Of a stretch of 64,000 nt of DNA, positions 1 through 7,877 are shown one piece after another; positions within the stretch are counted from its first letter, which is position 1; each line of letters starts with the position of its first letter. The stretch spans positions 1,922,001-1,986,000 of the forward strand of contig CAWJMN010000002.1 in the NCBI GenBank assembly GCA_963844055.1, read 5' to 3'. The position numbers were made by a program, and so were the translations under genes. The notes beneath the pieces were generated by a model. That model was not told the DNA's origin. It searched no databases and saw only the letters and a program-made list of their open reading frames with translations. Source of the stretch: CAWJMN01 sp963844055. GTDB taxonomy: Bacteria; Planctomycetota; Planctomycetia; Pirellulales; Pirellulaceae.

Positions 1-921
1 AAGTACGTCGGACCGAGCGCCAATTTCCGGGTTAGTGGAATATTTTCAGAACTTGCTCGTTGGCTAAATCTCTTGCATTACGATGCTTGCGTGCAAGCTG
101 CGCAAGGGAATCCTCAAGAGTCGGTGCAAGATATCGTGGCAATGTGGCGATTGTCGGAACATTGTGCTCAAGATATGGACAGTGACAACTATACGCTATC
201 GTTTCGGTTAGAGCATTGCACCGCAACAGCCGTGGAATACCTGTTAAGTAAACATCAACTTCCTCCCCGCGAACTTGAGAAGTTACTGAAGTATGTTCCT
301 GCAGAAAGGCAAGCCACCCTGACACGTGCCATTGAAAGAGAGAGCATGAGGACCCGCTATTTTCAGATCGAGAGGTATTTAGACGAGGATTTCAAGCTCG
401 AGGACTTCGATAGCACCAATGGTTGGCCTGGCTGGGGCCGTCTGTTTTTCGCTCAATACGACCTTCGCACGCAGGAGCAGATGGAGAAACTGCAAATAGC
501 CGATTCCAGACTTTCACAAAGGAAATTGCGGTTCTTCGATCAGCCACCCGATTATCAACGTCTTTGCAACTCAGGTTTGCTTTCAAGGGATTCCTACTTC
601 GACGTCCGTGTATGTACTTGGAAGTCAGAGACGCTTCGCGCCGAAGCGCGCATGCGTCTAACTCAAGTAGGCATCGCTGCCTACCTTTTTGCATTGCAAG
701 AAGGGCGATTTCCCCAATCACTGGAGGAACTCCGGGTAATCGGCTTCACTCTCAACGTAACCGATCCCTGCACAGGCGAGCTATTCAAGATCGTTCACCA
801 GAATGACAAGCTGACCTTCTACAGTATTGGTGAAGACAGACGCGATGATCAAAGTGTCGTTGACAGTGAGACTTTTTGGAAAGACGACATCCACTTCACC
901 ATCCACCTCCCACCCAACTAG
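1..921 (+). CDS. Membrane-anchored paralog family protein, C-terminal part (5' end outside window)
   Basis: The frame is open from the first base, so the gene begins upstream of the window. The visible part is soluble and should be the extracytoplasmic portion of a protein like the three complete paralogs at 2776-4407, 6043-7689 and 7878-9491. Shared landmarks are a segment around LLHYDACVQAAQ, the motif LTQVGIAAYLFALQEGRFP, then a C-terminal block DPCTGELFKI...LTFYSIGEDRRDD. The last block resembles the C-terminal end of planctomycete proteins with a pseudopilin-like tail (DP.SG.PL...YS.G...DDGG). Unlike its paralogs it lies on the plus strand. Function is unknown; the family relation is clear from the motifs. 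Confidence 0.75.
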   Translation, partial: KYVGPSANFRVSGIFSELARWLNLLHYDACVQAAQGNPQESVQDIVAMWRLSEHCAQDMDSDNYTLSFRLEHCTATAVEYLLSKHQLPPRELEKLLKYVPAERQATLTRAIERESMRTRYFQIERYLDEDFKLEDFDSTNGWPGWGRLFFAQYDLRTQEQMEKLQIADSRLSQRKLRFFDQPPDYQRLCNSGLLSRDSYFDVRVCTWKSETLRAEARMRLTQVGIAAYLFALQEGRFPQSLEELRVIGFTLNVTDPCTGELFKIVHQNDKLTFYSIGEDRRDDQSVVDSETFWKDDIHFTIHLPPN

Positions 922-944
922 CCGCCGCCTTCCTCTTCTCTCCC

Positions 945-1005
945 TCTCTCTGCCGTCCGTGTCTTCCGTGTCCCTCCGTGTACAAATCTGCCTCTCCTGC
1001 AAACT
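945..1005 (+). repeat. Short intergenic repeat, CCGTGT type
   Basis: Three spaced copies of the core CCGTGT lie in a pyrimidine-rich stretch and end in TCCGTGTACAAATCTGCCTC. A near-identical block (CTCTCTGCCG.CCGTGTCC and TCCGTGTACAAATCTG) occurs at 2626-2706. It sits just after the stop codon of the first gene. The spacing of the units is about 9 bp, the same architecture as the TTTCGTG and CTCTGTG repeats elsewhere in the window. Confidence 0.6.
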
Positions 1006-1153
1006 TCCTCGCTCCTCGTCCCGCAGCACAATTCGACATTGATTTAGCAACCCAGGAACTTGTATAAATTCCCTTTACGTCGCCCCGGCAAAGCGGGCTG
1101 GCAAATGCTGCCTGCCTTGCCTGCGTTTGATCACCTGCGAAAAGGACTTCTCC

Positions 1154-1753
1154 ATGCGTCCACTGGCATTTAGCCTTTGCGGCCTTTTACTGGCCCTGCC
1201 TGCCATGGCTCAAGAAGCTCCCGCCAATCCGCAAGTCATCAGTGCCAGGGATCTAATTGGCGGCAAAGCAATTATCCTAGGCCGCTTCGGCCAACCACTT
1301 GGCGAATGCGTCAAGCTGCGGGCAAAGATTTATGAAGTCGATGAACGAAAGGGAAGCAACGGCGATTACCTACTTTTGGTAACACACTTCAACGGCAAGG
1401 AACTGCCACGTCCCGTAGGTGGCGTCGAATTTACGGTGACAGACCTCGCCGTTGGTAAAATTGCCAACGATGCCTTTCAGCTCTATGAAATGCGAACCGG
1501 ACAAAAGGCAAAGTTTCTAAACACCCAGATTAAAGAGCAACTAAATGTTGCCTATGTAGGCTCGACCGTTGAGGTAATTGCCTACGAAAGAGGCGGATTC
1601 TACGGCAAGGCCAAAAACCTTCCCAAAGGCATCCCTGAAGCACCAGCGATGCAAATGCGAGCCCCTTTTGAACATCACTTTGAGCTATCGCTCTATGTGG
1701 TAAAGGTAGAAGACCAGCCAAGGAGCACAAATCAATTCATTCCCCAAAAGTAA
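1154..1753 (+). CDS. Secreted protein of unknown function
   Basis: A 199-residue protein starting at the ATG preceded by AAGGA. An upstream in-frame start at 1127 would put nine non-signal residues in front of a clean Sec signal peptide (MRPLAFSLCGLLLALPAMAQ), so 1154 is preferred. The mature part has no cysteine cluster, repeat or enzyme motif that I recognise. It contains several beta-rich stretches such as GKAIILGRFGQPLGE and YVGSTVEVIAYERGG, suggesting a small beta domain. The stop codon lies 4 bp from the end of the convergent ATP-grasp gene. Export is well supported; function is not known. Confidence 0.7.
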   Translation: MRPLAFSLCGLLLALPAMAQEAPANPQVISARDLIGGKAIILGRFGQPLGECVKLRAKIYEVDERKGSNGDYLLLVTHFNGKELPRPVGGVEFTVTDLAVGKIANDAFQLYEMRTGQKAKFLNTQIKEQLNVAYVGSTVEVIAYERGGFYGKAKNLPKGIPEAPAMQMRAPFEHHFELSLYVVKVEDQPRSTNQFIPQK

Positions 1754-1757
1754 CTCA

Positions 1758-2609
1758 CTAACTTCCCACTTCTCCCCTTTTCCGTTCGCTCTCAATCACA
1801 CGCTGCCAAAGCCCCACCGGCAACACTCCTGCATAGCCGCTCTCTTGTCCATCATTACATTCAATGGCTATCCATTCGCCCTTTTTGGTCATCGCAAGAT
1901 CAACCACCAGAAAGGGAACGTTGACTTGCCGGGATACCTTCGCCCCTAAAGCCAGGGCTTGGTTTTTTTCTTCAGGCGACCACTCATAAGGTTTCCCTTC
2001 CCACCAATATCGACCTGCTCCAACGCATTGGCCGTACCACCAAAAGGTCCGAAACTCAAACGAAGTCGCAATCCGATCACCGGCAAAATCTTCCACAAGT
2101 CGCAGTGGCACGAACTCTCTTACGACGACCGATTGCCAATGGAGGATCGGGTCATGGCGGTATTCAGCCATCGCCGCTTCAAACTGCGATGCAGAATGAA
2201 TGACCGAAAGCGAGCGTTTATGCCGATTCGTTTGCCGGCATCCCTTCACAAACACAGGCCAAGCAAAGTCCCGTTCAACTTCTCGCGCGGTCGGAGCAGT
2301 CGCATAACACTTGCTACGCGGAGTCCAGTTAGAAATCAGCGGGTACCAGCCAGACAGTTCGCTACACCGAAAGTGTTCTTCGGGCGCGTGAACCAGCCGA
2401 ATTCCGTCGGACAAAAGGGATTCATAGGTGGCCTGATAATCGTTTGCTGCACCCATCCGGCCAATGGCACAAACGTCGTCTTCATTTGGCCGACGACCAC
2501 GGCAAGGAAAGTACGTGTGAAAGTCGAAGTCGTAAATCGAAATACCGGTCGGCGCCTGCAGTACCCAAACCGCATGATCTACAAGCTTCAATTCGTAATC
2601 CCGCACCAT
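1758..2609 (-). CDS. ATP-grasp protein, R2K-like
   Basis: A 283-residue protein with an ATP-grasp-like C-terminal half: FVKG (nucleotide-binding lysine), VVREFVPL, EFRTFWWYGQ, and VDLAMTKKGEWIAIECNDGQ near the end. The spacing and the terminal E-N-D-G-Q block match my memory of the R2K clade of ATP-grasp ligases, which join a carboxylate to an amine using ATP; the substrate here is unknown. The open frame runs to 2882, but the extra 91 residues read through the repeat at 2626-2706 and look non-coding, so the ATG at 2609 is chosen. No partner peptide, protease or methyltransferase gene lies beside it. Confidence 0.7.
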   Translation of the reverse strand: MVRDYELKLVDHAVWVLQAPTGISIYDFDFHTYFPCRGRRPNEDDVCAIGRMGAANDYQATYESLLSDGIRLVHAPEEHFRCSELSGWYPLISNWTPRSKCYATAPTAREVERDFAWPVFVKGCRQTNRHKRSLSVIHSASQFEAAMAEYRHDPILHWQSVVVREFVPLRLVEDFAGDRIATSFEFRTFWWYGQCVGAGRYWWEGKPYEWSPEEKNQALALGAKVSRQVNVPFLVVDLAMTKKGEWIAIECNDGQESGYAGVLPVGLWQRVIESERKRGEVGS

Positions 2610-2625
2610 CACCACTCTCCTCACT

Positions 2626-2706
2626 TCTCTCTCTGCCGGCCGTGTCCCTCCGTGTACAAATCTGCCTCCCCCTTCCCTCCTCCTCTGTGTGTTCTGTGGC
2701 CAACTC
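2626..2706 (+). repeat. Intergenic repeat, CCGTGT type joined to CTCTGTG type
   Basis: The first part repeats the block at 945-1005 (ending TCCGTGTACAAATCTGCCTC). The second part, CCTCTGTGTGTTCTGTGGCCAA, is a two-unit version of the CTCTGTG-type repeat seen at 9825-9867. The block sits immediately upstream of the ATP-grasp start codon and fills most of the gap to the next gene. Confidence 0.55.
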
Positions 2707-2775
2707 ATTCCTCCACAGGTCCCTCTCTCCGGGCACCGCGCAATTTCTCCTAAGAGGATATGCTTCCAGCTAGCG

Positions 2776-4407
2776 CTACTTAAAAGAATTCGGATCACGG
2801 ATGGTGAAGCACTGGTCTCCTCGAATGGTTTTGCCTTCAGAGAATAAGGGCTTTCCACCATCGTCGATCTGGTCTTGGCCAATCGAATACAAGGTCAGCT
2901 TGTTGCCATTACGGATCATCTTAAGCGGACCGCCGCTATAGGGATCCATGATGTCAAGCTGAGGGTTCAATTCGGCCAACGGCTCTAGCGACTCCGGCAG
3001 TTGGCCATTTTTAAGGGCGTAGCGATAGGCGGCAATTCCTGTTTTCGAAAGTCGAACGTTGCTCTCCACGTCTAAGAGAAAGCTAGACCATTTCTTGGCC
3101 GTATGCGTTACCCGCAAGGCCGATCCCATCACTCCTGCGGGTTGGGTGAGAATATGCTTTTCGAGCGAGTCACCCGCAATCGGCATTTCTGCGGCAGGGA
3201 AGGTTGCTAGGGGCTTCAGTTGTTCCATGTCGCCCCAGAATAGCTGAAGATCTCGCCTAGCTGCGATCACTCGTTGATAAGCGACATTATGGAGAGGATA
3301 GAGGCTGGCCAGCGGTTCCTCTTTAATAAGCGGCGGGCATGCTAAGTAGAGGGAACAGATCGATCGGGTTTCCAGTTGCTTATGCATTTCTATCAAACGG
3401 TAAAATCGCTGTTGAGGCGAATCCGAACGGAAGTTCTGAATGCGAAGCAAGTCCTGTTCCGTCATTGGATAGAACTGCAGCAAATAGCTGAGTTCTGTCG
3501 TCGCACTTCTACTAACCGTAAGAGCGACAAGTTCCGTCAGCAAGTGCGTTTCTTGATCGACTTGCAATGCCAAGCGTTGCAGCGCTTCGACGTTGCTCAG
3601 TGCGCCTTGTGGATCGCCAGAATGGGCTTTGAACCGCGCTTCAAATGCGAGCAAACGATGAGCCTGAAGGGCACCTAGCGCGTTGGGGCCCCAGAATTCT
3701 CGGCCGATGTTAGCGAAGTCGTGTTTTAGTTGATGGCGGGGTAATCGGGAGGCCTTGCGAAGCTGTTCAGTAAAAGGGGCCAGTTGATTAGCATATGCTT
3801 GGGTGGCTGGGGCAGCAATCTCGCGTGGATCGGGTGGGCCAAATGCTGCTTGTTCGCCATTCCACTTCCGCAGTAGCTCAAGTTGTGGGTCAATGCTTAT
3901 CTGGGAAGTGACGGTGTCGTAAATTAGGCGAGCGTTGTCAGCCTCTGGAACTTGAGCAGAAATCAGTGTTTGGAGTTGTTGGTTGGCCTCGGAATCCCAT
4001 CGTTCAAGGTCGGCCCGTACGAAGCTGTCTTCGATGTAAAACGGAATGAAGGGGGCGAGGCCGCTAAGTACGGTTGCCAATAACAGCCATCGCCGAGGCC
4101 AGGTCTTGGCACGAAATTGGTCATTCTTTACCGTGAACCCAATGGCAATAACGACAATCGAAACAACAATGGCTGCCAAGGCCGCGATCAGGAAAGGGTA
4201 ATAATGTCCGGCCACGAATCGATGGTTGACTTCGATGTTACGAAAGTACTCGTTGTAATAAATAAGCTTGCGGGCACCAATCGCGATACTGTTGATCAAG
4301 AAGAGGATTCGCAGTGCCAGATTGTTAATCCGGAGCGTACAGGCCATTACCAGTGCTGCGGCACAACCACTAAAAACGACCCACAAAATCCAAAACAGGA
4401 TGAGCAT
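2776..4407 (-). CDS. Membrane-anchored paralog family protein, complete copy
   Basis: A 543-residue protein from the ATG at 4407, chosen by alignment with the paralog starting MYFLLWLF at 7689. The frame extends to 4482, but those 25 residues have no counterpart. Roughly the first 130 residues hold about four membrane segments (MLILFWILWVVFSG, IRILFLINSIAIG-like, FLIAALAAIVVSIVVIAIGF, WLLLATVLSGLAPFIPF). A large extracytoplasmic domain follows and ends in a pseudopilin-like tail: GIAAYRYALKNGQLP, DPYSGGPLKMI, LTLYSIGQDQIDDGG. This copy keeps the canonical tail best. Function is unknown. It lies head-to-head with the prenyltransferase-like gene at 4713. Confidence 0.72.
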   Translation of the reverse strand: MLILFWILWVVFSGCAAALVMACTLRINNLALRILFLINSIAIGARKLIYYNEYFRNIEVNHRFVAGHYYPFLIAALAAIVVSIVVIAIGFTVKNDQFRAKTWPRRWLLLATVLSGLAPFIPFYIEDSFVRADLERWDSEANQQLQTLISAQVPEADNARLIYDTVTSQISIDPQLELLRKWNGEQAAFGPPDPREIAAPATQAYANQLAPFTEQLRKASRLPRHQLKHDFANIGREFWGPNALGALQAHRLLAFEARFKAHSGDPQGALSNVEALQRLALQVDQETHLLTELVALTVSRSATTELSYLLQFYPMTEQDLLRIQNFRSDSPQQRFYRLIEMHKQLETRSICSLYLACPPLIKEEPLASLYPLHNVAYQRVIAARRDLQLFWGDMEQLKPLATFPAAEMPIAGDSLEKHILTQPAGVMGSALRVTHTAKKWSSFLLDVESNVRLSKTGIAAYRYALKNGQLPESLEPLAELNPQLDIMDPYSGGPLKMIRNGNKLTLYSIGQDQIDDGGKPLFSEGKTIRGDQCFTIRDPNSFK

Positions 4408-4712
4408 ACCTTGGGCGATGTCCTGAAAAGCAAATGGAAAGGTAACAGTTCGCTTGCAGTATAAAGGAGGGACCGGCGGCATGCCACAAATGGGCGATTG
4501 GGCTTCCTAGCCCGATTCTGGCCAGTTTTTCGTCACCCGTGGTGAAAACCTCGCCAGGCGGTCTCCTCTGGCAACGCTGGGGTTTACAGTAAGGAAGTGG
4601 CGGGGATTGCTGCTCGCGCCTGAAGGACTTATAAGTCAAGGCAGGGGCATGCGGCCGGGACCGTTTGCTGCCTGCTTCTATCTGCTTTTATCTTGTGCGG
4701 AGGAATTGAGCC
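4408..4712. other. Divergent intergenic region
   Basis: About 305 bp between two divergent genes. It must hold both promoters, but I see no convincing -35/-10 pair, palindrome or repeat. A GGAGG ribosome-binding site lies at 4699-4703, correctly spaced from the ATG at 4713. Confidence 0.4.
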
Positions 4713-5876
4713 ATGGATCGTCGAACGCTGCTTCAGTCGCTGCTCGCTGTATCTGCCTTGGGGGGCGCTTCCGCACTCTCCCGCTTGAGCCTTGCGGAGG
4801 ATTCAGAAGAGAGTGGCGTCGATCGGGCCAAGCTCGACGCGATGGTGCAAAAGGGGATTGTCTATTTGCGCGGCAAGGGGCAATCGACCGACGGCACCTT
4901 CAGTAAGCAGATCGGCATTGGTGTCACCGCCATGGCTGCCGACGCCATGATGCGGCATGGTAGCTCGCCTGATGATCCGGCCGTGGCGAAGGCGCTGAAG
5001 GTGATTGCAGGGAGCGCTCGCGAAGATGGTGGTATCTACGCGGCCGAAGGGCGGATCAAAACCTATGAAACCTGCATTGCCATGCAATGCCTGAAGACCG
5101 CCAACCGCCGTGGCGCTTACGATGCGATCCTGAAGGGGGCCGACAAGTTCCTGCGCGAAGTCCCCTGGGATGGTCCCGAGGGCTACAAGAGCGATAGTGA
5201 GTACTTTGGTGGTGCTGGTTATGGTGTTGCGGCAAAGCCGGGGGGACGTGGACGGCCGGACCTTTCCAATACGGCCTATTTGATCGAAGCCCTCCGCAGC
5301 TCGGGCGCTTCCGCCGATGATGAGACAATCAAGAACGCATTGATCTTTGTCTCCCGCTGTCAAAACTTAGAATCGGAACACAACACAACGCCGTTCGCAT
5401 CGAAGATCAATGATGGCGGATTTTATTACACGCCGGTGGCCGGCGGTAATTCGGACGAGCCGATGGAGGCAGGGGGCCTGCGCAGCTATGGCTCGATGAG
5501 CTATTCGGGCCTCAAGAGCATGGTCTTCGCAGGGTTGAAGGAAGACGACCCACGCGTGAAGGCCGTGGTCGCTTGGCTGGGCAAGCATTACGACGTCTCC
5601 AGCAATCCTGGGCTGGGCGATGGCGGGCTGTTCTATTACTACCTGACGTTCGCCAAGGGGCTAGATGCCTATGGAAAGCCCTTCATCATCGACGAGAAGG
5701 GAGCCAAACATGACTGGCGCAAAGATTTGGTCGACGAGCTCGCCAAACGGCAAAAGGAAGATGGAGCTTGGATCAATTCCAACGCCAAGTGGATGGAGGG
5801 GGACCCCAATGTCTGCACCACGTTTGCATTGCTCGCGCTGAGCTATTGCAAGCCAGCCGCAAAAAAGGGGCAATAG
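4713..5876 (+). CDS. Secreted prenyltransferase/squalene-cyclase-fold repeat protein
   Basis: A 387-residue protein with a GGAGG ribosome-binding site. The N-terminus (MDRRTLLQSLLAVSALGG) looks like a twin-arginine or Sec signal peptide, cleaved near residue 28. The rest is made of alpha-alpha repeats of the prenyltransferase/squalene oxidase type: DGTFSKQIGIGVTAMAADAM, EDGGIYAAEGRIKTYETCIA, GRPDLSNTAYLIEAL, NDGGFYYTP, GSMSYSGLKSMVFAGL, KEDGAWINSN and DPNVCTTFALLAL. Such secreted single-domain proteins are common in planctomycetes and are probably not cyclases. No DXDD or QW catalytic motif of hopene cyclases is visible. Substrate and role are unknown. Confidence 0.8.
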   Translation: MDRRTLLQSLLAVSALGGASALSRLSLAEDSEESGVDRAKLDAMVQKGIVYLRGKGQSTDGTFSKQIGIGVTAMAADAMMRHGSSPDDPAVAKALKVIAGSAREDGGIYAAEGRIKTYETCIAMQCLKTANRRGAYDAILKGADKFLREVPWDGPEGYKSDSEYFGGAGYGVAAKPGGRGRPDLSNTAYLIEALRSSGASADDETIKNALIFVSRCQNLESEHNTTPFASKINDGGFYYTPVAGGNSDEPMEAGGLRSYGSMSYSGLKSMVFAGLKEDDPRVKAVVAWLGKHYDVSSNPGLGDGGLFYYYLTFAKGLDAYGKPFIIDEKGAKHDWRKDLVDELAKRQKEDGAWINSNAKWMEGDPNVCTTFALLALSYCKPAAKKGQ

Positions 5877-5891
5877 GCCTGCTCTCTTGCC

Positions 5892-5950
5892 AACCTTCCT
5901 TTCTTTGATTAGCCCAGGCTCAAAAACCTGGGCCGCGGTGGCGGAGACGA
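5892..5950 (+). repeat. Intergenic hairpin repeat (GCCCAGG/CCTGGGC)
   Basis: Contains a perfect 7-bp stem GCCCAGG/CCTGGGC around the loop CTCAAAAA, followed by CGCGGTGGCGGAG. The same unit, including the leading AACCTTTCTTTCT, recurs at 9868-9922, and a shorter form is at 31251-31272. It starts 15 bp after a stop codon, so it could act as a terminator, but there is no T-tract after the stem. Confidence 0.6.
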
Positions 5951-6042
5951 CGGAATTGCCGCCATGCGTTTGGGATTTTTCTTAGTGGCGGGGGCGAAGA
6001 GCACTAGGACTTTCGATCGGATGTGGCCGATAGAATGCCTGC

Positions 6043-7689
6043 TTACAGCGATGGCGGCAAGTTAACGGTAAATACAATGTCTGTATGCTCTTGATCTCTG
6101 TCAGTTCCGATGGAACCGAAGTCGTCATGCTGATTCAAACCGACGCTGTAGATTGTGAACTTATCACCTTCATTGACCAATTTTAGGGGGGCTCCGCTGC
6201 AGGGGTCTGTGAGGTTCAGGTCAGGTTGAAACGCTTGCAATTCGCGAATCGACACAGGAAATCGGGCCTCCTTTAAGGCAAATAGATAGGCTGCTATGCC
6301 AGCCCGCGTAAGTTGTGATCGCGTCTCTGTTCTGACGATGGATCGCAATAATCCAGAGCTATCATCCAAAAAAGTAACGGACAGATAGCCAGTATTTAAG
6401 TAGGGAAACCACCTTGCCTGATGGTCGGCGGCAGCCAGAAGCTGCTTGGGAGATTGTTCGGCAGGGACACTACACAGTTTTTCTGTCATGGCCAAGATAC
6501 GAAAGTCATATTGAGCAAAGAAAACCCGCCCAAGTGACAAACGAATGGAATCCGAGCCATATTGGAAGTTGATGTTGCTTGTAAGATAGGCCGATGCGTA
6601 AGTCCCCCGAGGCAGCTGCGCATTCGCTTGTAAGTAACGGGGCAAGTAAACACTGCGATGTGGAGTTACAGCTTGGGCCAAGGAAGTCAAGTCGCTCTCC
6701 GAGAACAAATACCGCTGTAAGTGAAACTGGATGATGTCCGTAGAAGCGTTCTCGCAACTTAAGGAAGCATCAAGCGAATATCGATCGAGATCTTGAGCTA
6801 AGTGCTCAGAGATTCTACGCATGGCGAGAACATCTTGAACGGTCTCATGGGATTGATTCTGTGCCGCTTGATAATAGGCGTCGAATGCCAGTATCGAGCC
6901 GAGCGGCCTCAACTGAGATGTCAATTGGGTATCAATGGGCTCAAACGCACCCACTGGAAAAATCACAAGTGGTGCCTGACAAGACGGAAAATCTGCAGCT
7001 GCGCGAATCTGAGGAATGGCCGGTGCGATCAGAATTGCATACGTAGAAACCGTGGGGTCATTCGACGGAAACGCCTGATTCCATTCATCATTGATTTGAC
7101 GCCAAGTCCTATAGGCTGGTGGCAAATTGGCCTCTATAACGGCTCTATCGATACTCTTATAAGTCAACCAGCCATTTTCTAAATCGGGAATAGGAGGCCC
7201 GTGAATGCGTATTAATTGTTCAATAGAGTCGGCGTGCGCACGTGACAATTCTGCCTTGGCCTTCCGGTCCATTGCTTGGTAGTTCATGCCCGCTGCAATG
7301 AGGAATGCCAGCGAGACTGCGAGAAGTCGCCTCATCGACCATTCAGCAGCACGAGGTCGACCGCCAATTTTTTGGAGGCCCCAGTAGGCTAATCCAAAGT
7401 GAGAACCAACAATGGTGATGGCCAGAGTGGCGTAAGGGTAAAAGTTACCCTCCATGATTTTGGGATTGCCATAACAGCACTGGCACGCGGAATACCAACC
7501 GTGGTCATCGAACTCCCACTGCCACATAAAAAATCCCAAAAGACTCATTATCGAAGTGAGGATGGTACCGTTGATGCCGATAGCGAACCATCTTGAGACT
7601 GCCCCTGGCAAGCGCGCAACAAAGCAGACATTGCAGGCGGCTAAGAAGCCGAAGTAAAGCGCGATGAACAGCCAGAGCAAAAAGTACAT
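6043..7689 (-). CDS. Membrane-anchored paralog family protein, complete copy
   Basis: A 548-residue protein from the ATG at 7689. About four N-terminal membrane segments (MYFLLWLFIALYFGFLAA, ISRWFAIGINGTILTSIMSLL-like, FYPYATLAITIVGSHFGLAY, LLAVSLAFLIAAG) precede a large extracytoplasmic domain. The tail has the family motifs LTRAGIAAYLFALKEARFP, DPCSGAPLKLV and FTIYSVGLNQHDD. A cysteine cluster CQCCYG in the first extracytoplasmic loop is not present in the other copies. The first 40 or so residues are almost identical to the neighbouring copy at 7878-9491, while the rest is much more divergent. Function is unknown. Confidence 0.73.
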   Translation of the reverse strand: MYFLLWLFIALYFGFLAACNVCFVARLPGAVSRWFAIGINGTILTSIMSLLGFFMWQWEFDDHGWYSACQCCYGNPKIMEGNFYPYATLAITIVGSHFGLAYWGLQKIGGRPRAAEWSMRRLLAVSLAFLIAAGMNYQAMDRKAKAELSRAHADSIEQLIRIHGPPIPDLENGWLTYKSIDRAVIEANLPPAYRTWRQINDEWNQAFPSNDPTVSTYAILIAPAIPQIRAAADFPSCQAPLVIFPVGAFEPIDTQLTSQLRPLGSILAFDAYYQAAQNQSHETVQDVLAMRRISEHLAQDLDRYSLDASLSCENASTDIIQFHLQRYLFSESDLTSLAQAVTPHRSVYLPRYLQANAQLPRGTYASAYLTSNINFQYGSDSIRLSLGRVFFAQYDFRILAMTEKLCSVPAEQSPKQLLAAADHQARWFPYLNTGYLSVTFLDDSSGLLRSIVRTETRSQLTRAGIAAYLFALKEARFPVSIRELQAFQPDLNLTDPCSGAPLKLVNEGDKFTIYSVGLNQHDDFGSIGTDRDQEHTDIVFTVNLPPSL

Positions 7690-7773
7690 GCCAGAGAAAT
7701 TCTCACCGAGTACCCAGTTCAGTCGAGAAGAGCCGCTTGCAGAATAGCTTGCGAGCTACTTGTGAGTATAAAG
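7581..7773 (-). repeat. Direct duplication, copy 1 (5' end of paralog plus upstream DNA)
   Basis: This block aligns with 9383-9575 at an offset of 1802 bp, with only scattered mismatches by eye. It covers the first ~36 codons of the gene and about 84 bp upstream of the ATG. Identity stops abruptly at both edges: upstream after TGTGAGTATAAA, and downstream near the codon for residue 37. Confidence 0.8.
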
Positions 7774-7877
7774 GCGGTTAAAACGGATTGCTACAAATAA
7801 TGTAGGCTTTGCGATGAGATTGAAGGACTAGACGGAATTGGCGAGTTTCTTTAAGAGGCCCAATATTACTAAGTCGG

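Noticed and set aside
1959..2753. 264-residue plus-strand open frame over the ATP-grasp gene
   Set aside because: It is a shadow of the minus-strand ATP-grasp gene; the translation has no recognisable domains and starts inside coding sequence.
2610..2882. N-terminal extension of the ATP-grasp frame
   Set aside because: It would code through the intergenic repeat at 2626-2706 and overlap the neighbouring paralog gene.
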